Shown here in pieces: positions 25,602 through 34,766 of a stretch of 64,000 bases of DNA (within the stretch, counting starts at the first letter, position 1; each line of letters starts with the position of its first letter). The notes under the pieces were generated by a model. The model was not told the DNA's origin. It saw nothing but the letters and a program-made list of their open reading frames with translations, and did not search any database. Source of the DNA: Tessaracoccus flavus (GTDB lineage Bacteria; Actinomycetota; Actinomycetes; Propionibacteriales; Propionibacteriaceae); the NCBI RefSeq assembly GCF_001997295.1, contig NZ_CP019605.1, positions 2,046,001 to 2,110,000 of the forward strand. The letters are read 5' to 3'. Position numbers and translations under genes: made by a program.

Positions 25602-27077
25602 ATGGATCCCGACGTGGAAGCGGTCGCGCTCGACACCATCACCATCGTGCTCTACGGGCTGGCCGGCCTGGCGATCGGGGCGGTCGTCTCCATCGTGCTC
25701 TCGGCGATCGTGCGGCTCATCATCCGACGCAACCCGTCCTGGGAGGTGGTTCCCCGGCACCTGAGGCTGGCCCACCGGATCTTCCTGATGCTGCTGGGCA
25801 CCGGGCTCGGCGTCGCCTACGCCACCCGGCCCACCGCCTACAACGCGGCGCCGGAGTGGCGGCCGGTCTTCATGCAGGTGTTCGTGATCGCGGTGATCTT
25901 CGCAGGGGCCTTCGTGCTCGCCCGCGGCATCAGGGCCGTCCAGGACCTCCTCACCGGCAGAGCGCAGGGCGATGAGGAGACGCCGCACTTCCGCCGGATC
26001 AAGACGCAGATGCAGGTGGTCTCGCGCGTCCTCATCGCGGTCGTGTGGCTGTGCGCACTGGCGGGAGCGCTGCTCACGTTCGAACAGTTCCGCGCGGTGG
26101 GGGCCTCGCTGTTGGCGTCGGCCGGCGTCCTGTCGATCGTCGCCGGCCTGGCCGCCCAGTCCTCGCTGGCAAACGTCTTCGCCGGGATGCAGATCGCCTT
26201 CTCAGACGCCCTCCGCGTGGGAGATCTCGTCGTGGTGGAGGGCGAGATGGGCTCGATCGAGGAGATCACCTTGACCTACGTCGTCGTCCAGACCTGGGAC
26301 GACCGGCGCTGGATCGTGCCGAGCAACTACTTCACGACGAAGAAGTTCGAGAACTGGACCAGACGCGAAGCCAAACTGCTGGGCACCGTCGAACTCGACC
26401 TCGACTGGCTCGTCCCCGTCGAGGCCGTGCGGGTCGAACTCACCCGGATCGTGCGCGCCAGCGACCTGTGGGACGGTCGCTCCGCCAATCTGCAGGTGAC
26501 CGAGGCCACCGGTGGCACCGTTCGGCTGCGGGCCGTCGTCTCCGCCGCGACGAGCGGCCAGCTCTGGGATCTGAGGTGCTACGTGCGGGAGGAACTCATC
26601 GCCTGGATCCAGGAGCACGCCGTCTACGCGCTGCCCCGCACCCGGCTCGAGCCCGAGACGACCACCGCCCCACCGTTCGAGGAGCGCGAAGAGTTCGTCG
26701 CCCAGGTCCTCAGCGACTGGGAAGAAGAGAAATCCGACGACAACACGGCGCTGCTCCCGGTCCCGGAGGACGTCTTCCGCCCCCGCCCAGCCACCGCAGA
26801 CGCGCGCGAGGCGAGGTCGTGGATCAAAGCCATCCGCGACCAGCGCGCCGCGATGCACCCCGACCATTCCCCCACCCCGACGGAGAGCGCGGAGCCCGCC
26901 GCGGAAGTGACCGACCCGGGCTCCTCGAAGAGCCCCGAGGCGCGCCTGTACAGCGGTTCCCCCGAGGCCGTGGAGCGGGACCGGAAAATGCAGGGCCCCG
27001 GCCCTGCCGATATGGCCGAACGCGAGCAGACCGCCATCCGCCGACTTCAGAACAAGCCGACCGAATCCGACGACTGA
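25602..27077 (+). CDS. MscS-family mechanosensitive ion channel
   Basis: 491-aa channel protein. The N-terminal part holds about four hydrophobic segments (for example ITIVLYGLAGLAIGAVVSIV and VFVIAVIFAGAFVLARGIRA); the pore-lining helix and beta domain read AGLAAQSSLANVFAGMQIAF, LRVGDLVVVEGEMGSIEEIT, WDDRRWIVPSNYFTTKKFEN, a strong MscS signature. The vestibule domain continues to about residue 350, followed by a cytosolic tail of about 140 residues, charged and Pro/Glu/Ser-rich, longer than in E. coli MscS. It would open under hypo-osmotic stress. ATG 25602 is 6 nt after TAGGGT (25590-25595). The gene ends against repeat cluster R3. Confidence 0.92.
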   Translation: MDPDVEAVALDTITIVLYGLAGLAIGAVVSIVLSAIVRLIIRRNPSWEVVPRHLRLAHRIFLMLLGTGLGVAYATRPTAYNAAPEWRPVFMQVFVIAVIFAGAFVLARGIRAVQDLLTGRAQGDEETPHFRRIKTQMQVVSRVLIAVVWLCALAGALLTFEQFRAVGASLLASAGVLSIVAGLAAQSSLANVFAGMQIAFSDALRVGDLVVVEGEMGSIEEITLTYVVVQTWDDRRWIVPSNYFTTKKFENWTRREAKLLGTVELDLDWLVPVEAVRVELTRIVRASDLWDGRSANLQVTEATGGTVRLRAVVSAATSGQLWDLRCYVREELIAWIQEHAVYALPRTRLEPETTTAPPFEEREEFVAQVLSDWEEEKSDDNTALLPVPEDVFRPRPATADAREARSWIKAIRDQRAAMHPDHSPTPTESAEPAAEVTDPGSSKSPEARLYSGSPEAVERDRKMQGPGPADMAEREQTAIRRLQNKPTESDD

Positions 27078-27089
27078 CGGTTCGTCCGT

Positions 27090-27262
27090 GTTCCCTGAGC
27101 TTGTCGTCCGTGATCCCTGAGCTTGTCGTCCGTGATCCCTGAGCTTGTCGAAGGGTTACGGCCCCGACTGTGGCCGCCGCCCCGGTGGTCGGAGGCGGCG
27201 GTAGGAGAAAGGCCGTTACCCTTCGACAAGCTCAGGGAACAGCCCTTCGACAAGCTCAGGGA
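27090..27262. repeat. Composite repeat cluster R3 with 27-bp stem
   Basis: Three tandem TCCCTGAGCTTGTCG units lead into an inverted repeat: arms 27137-27163 and 27211-27237 match at 26 of 27 positions and share the core CTTGTCGAAGGG. A further CCCTTCGACAAGCTCAGGGA unit is at 27243-27262. The 47-nt loop has its own GC-rich pairing (GCCGCC against GGCGGC). It lies between the convergent MscS and NUDIX genes and overlaps the NUDIX 3' end by 7 bp; a strong bidirectional terminator is likely. Confidence 0.9.
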
Positions 27263-27771
27263 TCAGGGGCCAGCGGCCGCCCCGAAGGCTCCAGGCTGAG
27301 TGCCACGTCGCGGGGGTCGTCGAGGGCCAGCCGCACCATCGCGTCGAGCCTGTCCTGGCGAGGCTCCGGAAGTTCGTCGACGCGGAACCACCCCACCGCC
27401 GACGACTCGTCGTCGCCGACCCGAGCCTCGCCCGTCAACCACCGACATCTGAACCCGTGGTCGAGGAACTGGCACTCGTCTCCGTTGGGGTAGGTGACCG
27501 GATCGGTCACCACCATCCAGACGAGCCGCTCCACCTCCACCTCGACTCCGGCCTCCTCGTGGGCCTCCCGGACGGCCGTCGTCGCCGGATTCTCCCCGGG
27601 GTCGACGATGCCGCTGATCGGCGACCATTCGCCCGAGTCGGACCGTCGCACGAGCAGCACCTCCGCGTCCGGCAGCGCTCCACGCAGGACCAGTGCATTG
27701 GCCCCCATCAGCCATAAAGGTGCGTGCCCGATGCTGCGCCGGAGTTCGACGATGAAGTCTGGAGTGGCCAT
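27256..27771 (-). CDS. NUDIX hydrolase
   Basis: 171-aa pyrophosphohydrolase. The Nudix box is intact: GIVDPGENPATTAVREAHEEAGVEVEVERL contains the G-x5-E-x7-RExxEExG pattern (about residues 60-82), with metal-binding Glu residues present. The N-terminus MATPDFIVELRRSIGHAPLW matches a common actinobacterial subgroup of NUDIX proteins with a short leading helix. The substrate is unknown. ATG 27771 is preferred over the longer reading because TAGGGT (minus sense, 27779-27784) lies 7 nt upstream. The last 7 coding bases fall inside a CCCTTCGACAAGCTCAGGGA repeat, so the repeat defines the C-terminus (PLAPDP). Confidence 0.92.
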   Translation of the reverse strand: MATPDFIVELRRSIGHAPLWLMGANALVLRGALPDAEVLLVRRSDSGEWSPISGIVDPGENPATTAVREAHEEAGVEVEVERLVWMVVTDPVTYPNGDECQFLDHGFRCRWLTGEARVGDDESSAVGWFRVDELPEPRQDRLDAMVRLALDDPRDVALSLEPSGRPLAPDP

Positions 27772-27869
27772 ACAACCAACCCTAATTGCTCGCCGGGTGG
27801 GACTGATCACGCGAAGTGAGCGATCCGCCACTAGACTCCCAGCTACAGCCGAATCAAGCAGGAGAAGAA

Positions 27870-29645
27870 GTGGGCAACGACGCCATCACGAAGGTTCTGA
27901 TCGCTAACCGGGGCGAAATCGCGGTACGAGTCATCCGAGCAGCGCGGGACGCAGGCATAGGCTCTGTGGCGGTCTACGCCGATTCAGATTCCGAATCCCT
28001 GTTCGTCAAGCTCGCCGACGAGGCCTACGCGCTCAATGGCGCCACGCCCGCCGACACCTACCTCAACATTCCCAAGCTCCTCGATGTCGCGAAGCGCTCG
28101 GGGGCCGACGCCGTCCATCCGGGCTATGGCTTCCTGGCCGAGAACGCCCAGTTCGCGCAGGCCGTCATCGACGCCGGCCTGATCTGGATCGGTCCCCCTC
28201 CCGCCGCGATCGACTCGCTCGGAGACAAGGTCCAGGCGCGCCACATCGCGCAGAAGGTCGGCGCCCCTCAGGTGCCGGGCACGCCCGACCCCGTGGCGGA
28301 CGCCGACGAGGTGGTGACGTTCGCGCAGCAGCACGGGCTCCCGATCGCCATCAAGGCTGCGTTCGGCGGAGGTGGGCGCGGCCTCAAGGTCGCGCGCACC
28401 ATCGAGGAGATCCCCGACCTGTTCGAATCTGCGACGCGCGAGGCCGTCACCGCCTTCGGGCGCGGCGAGTGCTTCGTTGAGCGCTACCTCGACAAGCCCC
28501 GCCACGTGGAGACCCAGTGCCTGGCCGACCAGCACGGCAACGTCGTCGTGGTCTCGACGCGTGACTGCTCCCTGCAGCGCCGCCACCAGAAACTGGTCGA
28601 GGAGGCCCCCGCCCCGTTCCTCACCGACGAGCAACTCACGCTGCTGTACGACTCCTCGAAGGCCATACTCAGGGAGGCCGGGTATGTGGGCGCCGGCACG
28701 TGCGAGTTCCTCGTCGGGGAGGGAGGCACCATCTCCTTCCTCGAGGTCAACACCCGCCTCCAGGTGGAGCACCCCGTCTCCGAGGAGGTCACCGGCATCG
28801 ACCTCGTCCGCGAGATGTTCCGCATCGCCGCGGGCGAGGAGCTGGGATACGACGACCCCGCCGTGGTGGGTCACTCGATCGAGTTCCGCATCAACGCCGA
28901 GGACGCCGGGCGCAACTTCATGCCGGCTCCAGGCACGCTCGTGAAGTGGCACGCGCCGTCGGGTCCCGGCGTGCGCGTCGACGAGGGCTACCACGTCGGG
29001 ATGACGGTACCCGGGGCATTCGATTCCCTCGTGGCCAAGGTCATCGTCACCGGCGCCGACCGCGATCAGGCGATCGCACGCTCCCGCCGGGCGCTGCGCG
29101 AGCTGCAGATCGAGGGGATGCCGACCGTCGTGCCGTTCCACCAGGCCGTGCTCGACGAACCTGCGTACACCGCCCCCGACGGCGACTTCGCGGTCCACAC
29201 GCGCTGGATCGAGACCGAGTTCACCGGAGAGATCCCGCCCTACACCGGGGTCCTGGGCGAGGAGGACGACACTCCTGAGCCGGAGGTCATCACCGTCGAG
29301 GTCAACGGCAAGCGGGTCGAGGTGAAGCTGCCCGGCGGCTTCGGCGGTGGCCGCCCCGCGGCCGCAAAGGGTGCCAAGAAGCCGACCAAGCGGGACCGAG
29401 GCGGAAGCCGCGTCTCCGCACCGAGCGGTGACGCTCTCACCACGCCGATGCAGGGCACGATCGTCAAGGTGTCCGTCGCCGAGGGAGCGCAGGTCTCGGA
29501 GGGCGACACCATCGCGGTGATCGAAGCAATGAAGATGGAGCAGCCCCTCAACGCGCACAAGGACGGCACTGTCAAGGGTCTCGCCGTCGAGGCGGGCCAG
29601 GCCGTCACGGCGGGCGAGGTCCTCTGCGAGATCGTGGACGCCTGA
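27870..29645 (+). CDS. accA3: Acyl-CoA carboxylase alpha subunit (biotin carboxylase plus biotin carrier)
   Basis: 591-aa bifunctional subunit. Residues 5-450 are an ATP-grasp biotin carboxylase: [47 protein letters not shown] (ATP loop), [37 protein letters not shown] and [11 protein letters not shown] charged, Gly/Lys-rich linker (about 475-515) leads to the biotin carrier domain, where [11 protein letters not shown] places the biotinylated Lys at about residue 555. It partners with the beta and epsilon subunits at 22740-24526 and needs BirA. GTG 27870 is fixed by the AGGAG ribosome site; an upstream reading from 27816 overlaps the divergent promoter region. Confidence 0.96.
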   Translation: MGNDAITKVLIANRGEIAVRVIRAARDAGIGSVAVYADSDSESLFVKLADEAYALNGATPADTYLNIPKLLDVAKRSGADAVHPGYGFLAENAQFAQAVIDAGLIWIGPPPAAIDSLGDKVQARHIAQKVGAPQVPGTPDPVADADEVVTFAQQHGLPIAIKAAFGGGGRGLKVARTIEEIPDLFESATREAVTAFGRGECFVERYLDKPRHVETQCLADQHGNVVVVSTRDCSLQRRHQKLVEEAPAPFLTDEQLTLLYDSSKAILREAGYVGAGTCEFLVGEGGTISFLEVNTRLQVEHPVSEEVTGIDLVREMFRIAAGEELGYDDPAVVGHSIEFRINAEDAGRNFMPAPGTLVKWHAPSGPGVRVDEGYHVGMTVPGAFDSLVAKVIVTGADRDQAIARSRRALRELQIEGMPTVVPFHQAVLDEPAYTAPDGDFAVHTRWIETEFTGEIPPYTGVLGEEDDTPEPEVITVEVNGKRVEVKLPGGFGGGRPAAAKGAKKPTKRDRGGSRVSAPSGDALTTPMQGTIVKVSVAEGAQVSEGDTIAVIEAMKMEQPLNAHKDGTVKGLAVEAGQAVTAGEVLCEIVDA

Positions 29646-29663
29646 GACTCGCCGCCTGCTGAA

Positions 29664-29713
29664 CCCGGATCCACCTACTCGCCGCGCCCACGCGGCGGAT
29701 GGTTGGATTCGGG
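29664..29713 (+). terminator. Terminator-like hairpin after accA3 (GATCCACC family)
   Basis: CCCGGATCCACC (29664-29675) pairs imperfectly with GGTTGGATTCGGG (29701-29713), and inside it GCCGCG-CCCA-CGCGGC (29681-29696) forms a perfect 6-bp stem. It lies 19 bp after the accA3 stop. The GGATCCACC core links it to the hairpins at 1515 and 44498. The rest of the 153-bp gap up to 29798 holds only the next gene's leader. Confidence 0.6.
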
Positions 29714-29798
29714 CTGAGCTCCAATCGTCCGGCCGGCCACCTTGCCGACAGGGGTATCGTGGACGCCAGATCTCGTCCACCGCGCCTAGAGGAGCACC

Positions 29799-30608
29799 AT
29801 GGAGTTCTCCCTACTCATGTTCGTGGTGGTCATGGTGCTCAGCATCGCGGGGATGGGAGCCGGTTCACGGCGTCGGAGTATCCACATGGACCCCTACCAG
29901 CAGGGTCCCCCGCTCGGCTACCCGGGCGATCCGATGGCGCAGCGCCAGCTGCCCGCCCCGTATGGACCACAGTTCGGTGCTCCCTACGGGGCGCAGTACC
30001 AGCAGCCGGACTACCCCATGGCTCCCGCCACCCGTGCCGCGCTGGACTCGGACATCACCACGTACGGCGACGAGTTGCGCGAACTGGACTTCGACGTGGT
30101 CGGTCGGGAACTGTCCGCCGAGGCACGCCAGGACTACACCAGGGCGCTCGACGCCTACGACGGCGCGAAGAACCAACTCGCCCGCGCCCAGTTCGCCTCC
30201 GACGTGCGGCGCATCACCCAGATCCTCGACGACGGCCGGTACGCGATCGCGAGCGTGAAGGCACGCGTCAACGGTCAGCCGCTGCCGGAACACCGCCCGC
30301 CGTGCTTCTTCGATCCCGCCCACGGCCCCTCCGTCGAGAATGTGCAGTGGGCGCCTCCCGGTGGCGCTGCCCGCGCGGTCCCTGCCTGCGCCGCCGACGT
30401 CGCGCGCATCCGGATGGGCAACGATCCGTCCATCCGGCTCGTCCCCATGGGTGCCCAGCAGGTCCCCTACTGGGAGAACCAGCAGTACGCTCCCTGGGTG
30501 CAGGGTTACTACGGCCGCTACGGCATGGACCCCGCGCTTCGTCAGATCACCCACGGTGCCCTCATGATCGGCGGGTTCTCTCTGCTGATGGGCTTCCTCG
30601 ACGGCTGA
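29799..30608 (+). CDS. Membrane-anchored hypothetical protein
   Basis: 269-aa protein not assigned to a family. It has an N-terminal hydrophobic helix (MEFSLLMFVVVMVLSIAGMG), a Pro/Gln/Tyr/Gly-rich low-complexity stretch (about residues 32-75, repeats of the type PYGPQFGAPYGAQYQQ), a charged helical region (about 80-150, ELSAEARQDYTRALDAYDGA), a domain with two Cys (CFFDPAHGPS; ACAADVARIRMG), and a C-terminal hydrophobic segment (GALMIGGFSLLMGFL). The middle may form a coiled coil. A ribosome site (GAGGAG) precedes the ATG. It follows accA3 and precedes an acyl-CoA ligase, but nothing ties it to lipid metabolism. Confidence 0.7.
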   Translation: MEFSLLMFVVVMVLSIAGMGAGSRRRSIHMDPYQQGPPLGYPGDPMAQRQLPAPYGPQFGAPYGAQYQQPDYPMAPATRAALDSDITTYGDELRELDFDVVGRELSAEARQDYTRALDAYDGAKNQLARAQFASDVRRITQILDDGRYAIASVKARVNGQPLPEHRPPCFFDPAHGPSVENVQWAPPGGAARAVPACAADVARIRMGNDPSIRLVPMGAQQVPYWENQQYAPWVQGYYGRYGMDPALRQITHGALMIGGFSLLMGFLDG

Positions 30609-30729
30609 GTTTGTCGGGGACCCACAATTCTCCCGCCGGAATTCTGGGTGTGCGGTCGCTTCCCCTCAAGGCGCCCGGGAGTAGCGTCGAGCCGTAACCT
30701 ACGCCTTCGTAGGTTCGAAGGGAGCCTCG

Positions 30730-32409
30730 ATGTCCGACGCCGCAGCCAAGATCCGTCTGGCCCGCGACTACCTGCTGGATCAGCGCGGTGAGGGCGACTC
30801 GGCACGGGCCGGGTTCCGGTGGCCGGAGCTGACGGGCTCCTTCAACTGGGCGATCGACTGGTTCGATGCCATCGGTCGCGGCCGCCATGACCAGGCGCTG
30901 TGGATTCGCGACGAGGAGGGCGCCGACGAGCACTACTCGTACGACGACATGGTCCAGCGGTCCGACCGTCTCGCCGCCTGGCTCGAGTCCCACGGGGTCG
31001 GCAAGGGCGACGTCGTGATGCTGATGCTGGGGAACCAGGTCGAACTCTGGGACATGATGCTCGCTGTCATGAAGCTCGGCGCGGTCATTCTCCCGACCGC
31101 TCAGGCGCTCCAGGACTTCGACGTCGCCGATCGCGTCCCCCGGGCCGGGGTGCGCGTGGCGGTGGCCAACCCCGCCGACGAACACAAGTTCGACGGCGTG
31201 GCCGATCTGATCTGCATCACCACCGGGCCGGCTCGCGGGAGGTGGCTGTCGATGACGGAGGCCGCCAACGTGTCCGCGGCACCGCGGGAGGTGGTCACCA
31301 CCGTCGACGATCCCGTGCTGTACTACTTCACCTCCGGCACGACGAAGGATCCGAAGCTCGTCGTCCACACTCAGCTGAGCTACCCCGTCGGGCATCTCTC
31401 GACGATGTATTTCCTCGGTGTGCGACCCGGGGACGTGCACCTCAACATCTCCTCCCCGGGCTGGGGGAAGCATGCCTGGTCCAGCTTCTTCTCGCCCTGG
31501 CTCGCCGAGGCGACCGTCTTCAGCTTCAACTACTCGCGGTTCGATGCCGCGGTGCTGCTCCGCGAACTCGAGGACGCGAAGGTCACCACTTTCTGCGCTC
31601 CGCCGACTGTCTGGCGGATGATGATCCAGGCAAACCTGGGTGAGCGGCCTTCGGCGCTGCGCGAGATCGTGGGCGCCGGCGAGCCGCTCAACCCGGAGGT
31701 TATCCGCACCGTGGAGGAGGCGTGGGGACTCACCATTCGTGATGGTTACGGCCAGACCGAGACCACCTGCACGATCGGCAACGCGCCCGGCGAGCAGGTC
31801 AAACCCGGTTCGATGGGCAAGGTCATGCCGGGCGTCGACGTCCGCATCATCGATCCCGAGACCGGCGAGACCTCCGACCACGGCGAGATCACCCTCCCGC
31901 TGGAGCCGTGGCCGTACAACCTCATGTCCGGGTACTTCGGGGGCGCCGCGACGGCGCAATCAGACGGCCGCTACCACTCCGGCGACCTCGTGAGCCGCGA
32001 CCGGGACGGTTACATCACCTACCTCGGCCGCACCGATGACGTCTTCAAGGCGTCGGACTACAAGATCTCCCCCTTTGAGCTGGAATCCGTGCTCATCGAG
32101 CACCCTGCGGTGGTGGAGGCCGCGGTGGTCCCCGCTCCGGATCCCGTCCGCCTGGCCGTGCCGAAGGCCTACGTGGTGCTGGCCGCAGGCTTCGAGGCGA
32201 CGGCCGAAACGGCCTACGACATCCTGCGCCACGCCCGGGATCGGCTGGCCCCCTACCTGCGGGTGCGCCGGATCGAGTTCGCGGAGCTACCCAAGACCAT
32301 CAGCGGGAAGGTGCGCCGGGTCGTGCTGCGGGCCCGCGAGCACGACTCCTCGGTCGAGGTGGACGACTACCGCTACGAGCACTTCCCCGAGCTTCGCAAG
32401 CGCCCCTGA
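30730..32409 (+). CDS. AMP-binding acyl-CoA synthetase
   Basis: 559-aa adenylate-forming enzyme that activates a carboxylic acid with ATP and CoA. Motifs in order: YYFTSGTTKDPKLVVHTQ (A3 phosphate loop), DVHLNISSPGWGKHAWSSFF, TTFCAPPTVWRMM, DGYGQTETTCTIGNAPGEQV (A5), YHSGDLVSRDRDGYITYLGR (A7), FKASDYKISPFELESVL (A8 hinge) and KTISGKVRR, whose second Lys is the catalytic, acetylation-prone Lys. The GWGKHAWSSF segment resembles medium-chain (ACSM-like) or acetyl-CoA-synthetase-like members rather than long-chain FadD. The exact substrate is unknown. SD GAAGGGAG precedes ATG 30730. It is convergent with the LpdA-type gene. Confidence 0.9.
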   Translation: MSDAAAKIRLARDYLLDQRGEGDSARAGFRWPELTGSFNWAIDWFDAIGRGRHDQALWIRDEEGADEHYSYDDMVQRSDRLAAWLESHGVGKGDVVMLMLGNQVELWDMMLAVMKLGAVILPTAQALQDFDVADRVPRAGVRVAVANPADEHKFDGVADLICITTGPARGRWLSMTEAANVSAAPREVVTTVDDPVLYYFTSGTTKDPKLVVHTQLSYPVGHLSTMYFLGVRPGDVHLNISSPGWGKHAWSSFFSPWLAEATVFSFNYSRFDAAVLLRELEDAKVTTFCAPPTVWRMMIQANLGERPSALREIVGAGEPLNPEVIRTVEEAWGLTIRDGYGQTETTCTIGNAPGEQVKPGSMGKVMPGVDVRIIDPETGETSDHGEITLPLEPWPYNLMSGYFGGAATAQSDGRYHSGDLVSRDRDGYITYLGRTDDVFKASDYKISPFELESVLIEHPAVVEAAVVPAPDPVRLAVPKAYVVLAAGFEATAETAYDILRHARDRLAPYLRVRRIEFAELPKTISGKVRRVVLRAREHDSSVEVDDYRYEHFPELRKRP

Positions 32410-32507
32410 CTCTGTTCGTCCTGAAGAAACGCGGTGCCAGTGCTCATAGAACGAGGGAGGGCCATTTTCTCAGGGTGAACGGGCCAGCCGGGCCGTCCGA
32501 GTCAGCT

Positions 32508-33911
32508 TCAGTGCGTCAGGAGGTCCTCGCCGCGATGATGCAGGCGGCGCGCGGCCTCGGCGACCGATCCCGACATCGACGGGTAGACGGTGAACGCGTG
32601 GCTGAAGTCGTCGACGGTCATTCTCTGCGACACCGCCAGCGAGATGGAGTGGATGAGCTCCGAGGCACGGGGCGCGACCACGACTCCGCCGATGATGATC
32701 CCCGTCGTCGGCAGGCAGAACAGCTTGACGAACCCGTCGGTGAACCCCTGCATCTTTGAGCGCGCGTTGGGGCCCAGCGGCAGCAGAACCGACGCGACCC
32801 GTACCTCGCCGGCGTCCACCTCCTTCTGTGTGACGCCGACCGTGGCGATCTCGGGGGTGGTGAAGACGTTGGATGACACGTTGCGCAGATCCAGCGGCGC
32901 GACGGCGTCGCCCAGCGAGTGCCACATTGCGATCCGTCCCTGCATGGCCGCCACCGAGGCCAGCGCGAACACACCCGTCACATCACCGGCCGCGTAGATG
33001 TTGCGCACGCTGGTGCGGGACACGCGGTCGACGACGATGTGCCCCGAGGGCGTCATCTCGACCCCGACCGATTCGAGCCCCAGCCCGGCCGAGTTGGGAA
33101 TAGAGCCGACCGCCATGAGGCAGTGTGATCCGTGCACCTCGCGGCCATCCTCGAGGGTGACGACGACGCCGTCGCCCTCGCGACGCGCGGCCACCGCCCG
33201 GCATTCGCTCATGATCTCCATGCCGCGGCGCTCGAAGGCCCGCTGAAGGACTGCAGCGGCGTCCTGATCCTCGCCGGGGAGCACCTGCGTGCGGGAGGAC
33301 ACGAGCACCACGTCACAGCCGAGTCCGTCGTAGGCGGAGGCGAACTCGGCGCCTGTCACGCCGGAGCCGACGACGATGAGGCGCTCGGGGACCTCCGTCA
33401 GGTTGTAGACCTGCTTCCAGTTGAGGATGCGCTCGCCGTCGCACTGTGCGTCGGGCAGCTCCCTCGGCGTCGTGCCCGTGGCCAGGAGCACGATGTCGGC
33501 GTCGTAGGTCCGCTCGCCATCGGGAGTGCTCGCCACCACCGTGGTGGGGCCCTCGAGCCGTGCGGTGCCCGAGACGATCTCGACGCCGTCCTGCCGCAAC
33601 CGGTTGGTGATGTCGGAGGACTGGGCGCCGGCGAGGTTGAGGACGCGCTGGTTGACCTCCCCGAGGTCGACCCGCACCACCTCCGACACGTCCGCGGCGG
33701 CGATGTGCAGACCAAGTTGGCGCGCGTTCTCGATGCGCACCATCACCTCGGCTGTCGCGACAAGGGTTTTGGACGGGACGCAGTCGGTCAGCACCGCCGC
33801 TCCCCCGAGACCATCTCGCTCGATGAGCGTCACCTCCCCGCCGAGTTGATTTCCGACGAGAGCGGCCTCGTAGCCGCCGGGTCCACCACCGATGATCACT
33901 ACCTTGGTCAC
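32508..33911 (-). CDS. lpdA: NAD(P)H-quinone dehydrogenase, LpdA-type flavoprotein disulfide-reductase homologue
   Basis: 467-aa FAD protein of the pyridine nucleotide-disulfide oxidoreductase family. FAD loop VVIIGGGPGGYEAALVG opens the protein; the NAD(P) loop is RLIVVGSGVTGAEFASAY; the second FAD motif is NIYAAGDVTG; the dimerisation domain follows from about 345. Where true lipoamide dehydrogenases have C-x4-C, this reads GGAAVLTDCVPSKTLV: only one Cys remains, so disulfide chemistry is impossible and a quinone or dye reductase role, as proposed for M. tuberculosis Rv3303c, fits better. GTG 33911 is chosen at the first beta strand. It is divergent from PNP by 57 bp, the order seen in mycobacteria. 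Confidence 0.92.
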   Translation of the reverse strand: MTKVVIIGGGPGGYEAALVGNQLGGEVTLIERDGLGGAAVLTDCVPSKTLVATAEVMVRIENARQLGLHIAAADVSEVVRVDLGEVNQRVLNLAGAQSSDITNRLRQDGVEIVSGTARLEGPTTVVASTPDGERTYDADIVLLATGTTPRELPDAQCDGERILNWKQVYNLTEVPERLIVVGSGVTGAEFASAYDGLGCDVVLVSSRTQVLPGEDQDAAAVLQRAFERRGMEIMSECRAVAARREGDGVVVTLEDGREVHGSHCLMAVGSIPNSAGLGLESVGVEMTPSGHIVVDRVSRTSVRNIYAAGDVTGVFALASVAAMQGRIAMWHSLGDAVAPLDLRNVSSNVFTTPEIATVGVTQKEVDAGEVRVASVLLPLGPNARSKMQGFTDGFVKLFCLPTTGIIIGGVVVAPRASELIHSISLAVSQRMTVDDFSHAFTVYPSMSGSVAEAARRLHHRGEDLLTH

Positions 33912-33968
33912 GCCCTCATCTTCCCACAGCGCGCGCGGCCAGAACGTCGGCTCACCTATGCTGGCAGG

Positions 33969-34766
33969 ATGCATGATCCTTTCGAGCTGGCGGCGGAAGC
34001 CGCCGACTTTCTCCGCCGGCATTTTGACGTAGATCGCATCGATCTGGCGCTCGTCCTGGGCTCCGGTTGGTCTTCCGGGGCCGACCAGTTGGGAGAGTCT
34101 CTCGGAGAGATCGAGCTGGGGGCCGTCCCCGGCTTCAGCAAGCCGGTCGTCAGCGGGCACGGAGGTGCCCTCAAGCTGGTTCGGACACAGGGCGGCAAGG
34201 TGGCCGCCATCTTCACCGGCCGCACCCACTACTACGAGGGCCGCGGCGTCGAGCCCGTCGTGCACGGCGTGCGCACCGCCGCGAAGTGGGGGGCGGAGAC
34301 GCTCGTGCTGACCAACGGCTGCGGCGGCCTCAACCCGGCCTGGGCGCCGGGCACCGTGGTGCTCATCGGCGACCACATCAATCTCACGTCCGACACCCCG
34401 CTTCGCGGCGCGACCTTCATCGACATGTCCGAGGCCTACTCCAAGCGCCTGCGCGAGCTCGCCCACACCGTCGATCCGGATCTGCCGGAGGGTGTCTACG
34501 TGCAGTTCCGCGGACCCCAGTACGAAACTCCGGCCGAGGTCCGCATGGCGGGGATCCTCGGCGGCGACCTGGTCGGTATGTCGACGACGCTAGAGACGAT
34601 CGCCGCGCGAGAGGCCGGTCTCGAGGTGCTCGGGCTGTCGCTGGTGACCAACGCCGCGGCGGGGCTGAGCGAGGAGAACCTCAACCACGCCGAGGTACTC
34701 CAGGCGGGGAAGGACGCTGGACCACGCCTTGCCGGGCTGCTGGCGGGAATCGTGGGGGTGCTGTGA
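33969..34766 (+). CDS. deoD: Purine-nucleoside phosphorylase
   Basis: 265-aa trimeric-type (class I, PNPase/MTAP family) phosphorylase cleaving purine nucleosides to base and (deoxy)ribose-1-P. Visible: LALVLGSGWSSGADQLGE (phosphate site), PGFSKPVVSGHGG, GRTHYYEGRGVEPVVHGVR, LTNGCGGLNPAWAPGTVVLI, YVQFRGPQYETPAEVRM and GMSTTLETIAAREAGLEVLG with LVTNAAAGLS (base-binding Asn). ATG 33969 is 6 nt after TATGCT (33957-33962): leaderless. The stop overlaps the next start (TGATG), coupling it to the phosphosugar mutase that can use its ribose-1-P product. Confidence 0.94.
   Translation: MHDPFELAAEAADFLRRHFDVDRIDLALVLGSGWSSGADQLGESLGEIELGAVPGFSKPVVSGHGGALKLVRTQGGKVAAIFTGRTHYYEGRGVEPVVHGVRTAAKWGAETLVLTNGCGGLNPAWAPGTVVLIGDHINLTSDTPLRGATFIDMSEAYSKRLRELAHTVDPDLPEGVYVQFRGPQYETPAEVRMAGILGGDLVGMSTTLETIAAREAGLEVLGLSLVTNAAAGLSEENLNHAEVLQAGKDAGPRLAGLLAGIVGVL

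Noticed and set aside
32508..33911. Dihydrolipoamide dehydrogenase
   Set aside because: The first redox cysteine is missing, so the enzymatic name would be wrong despite family membership.
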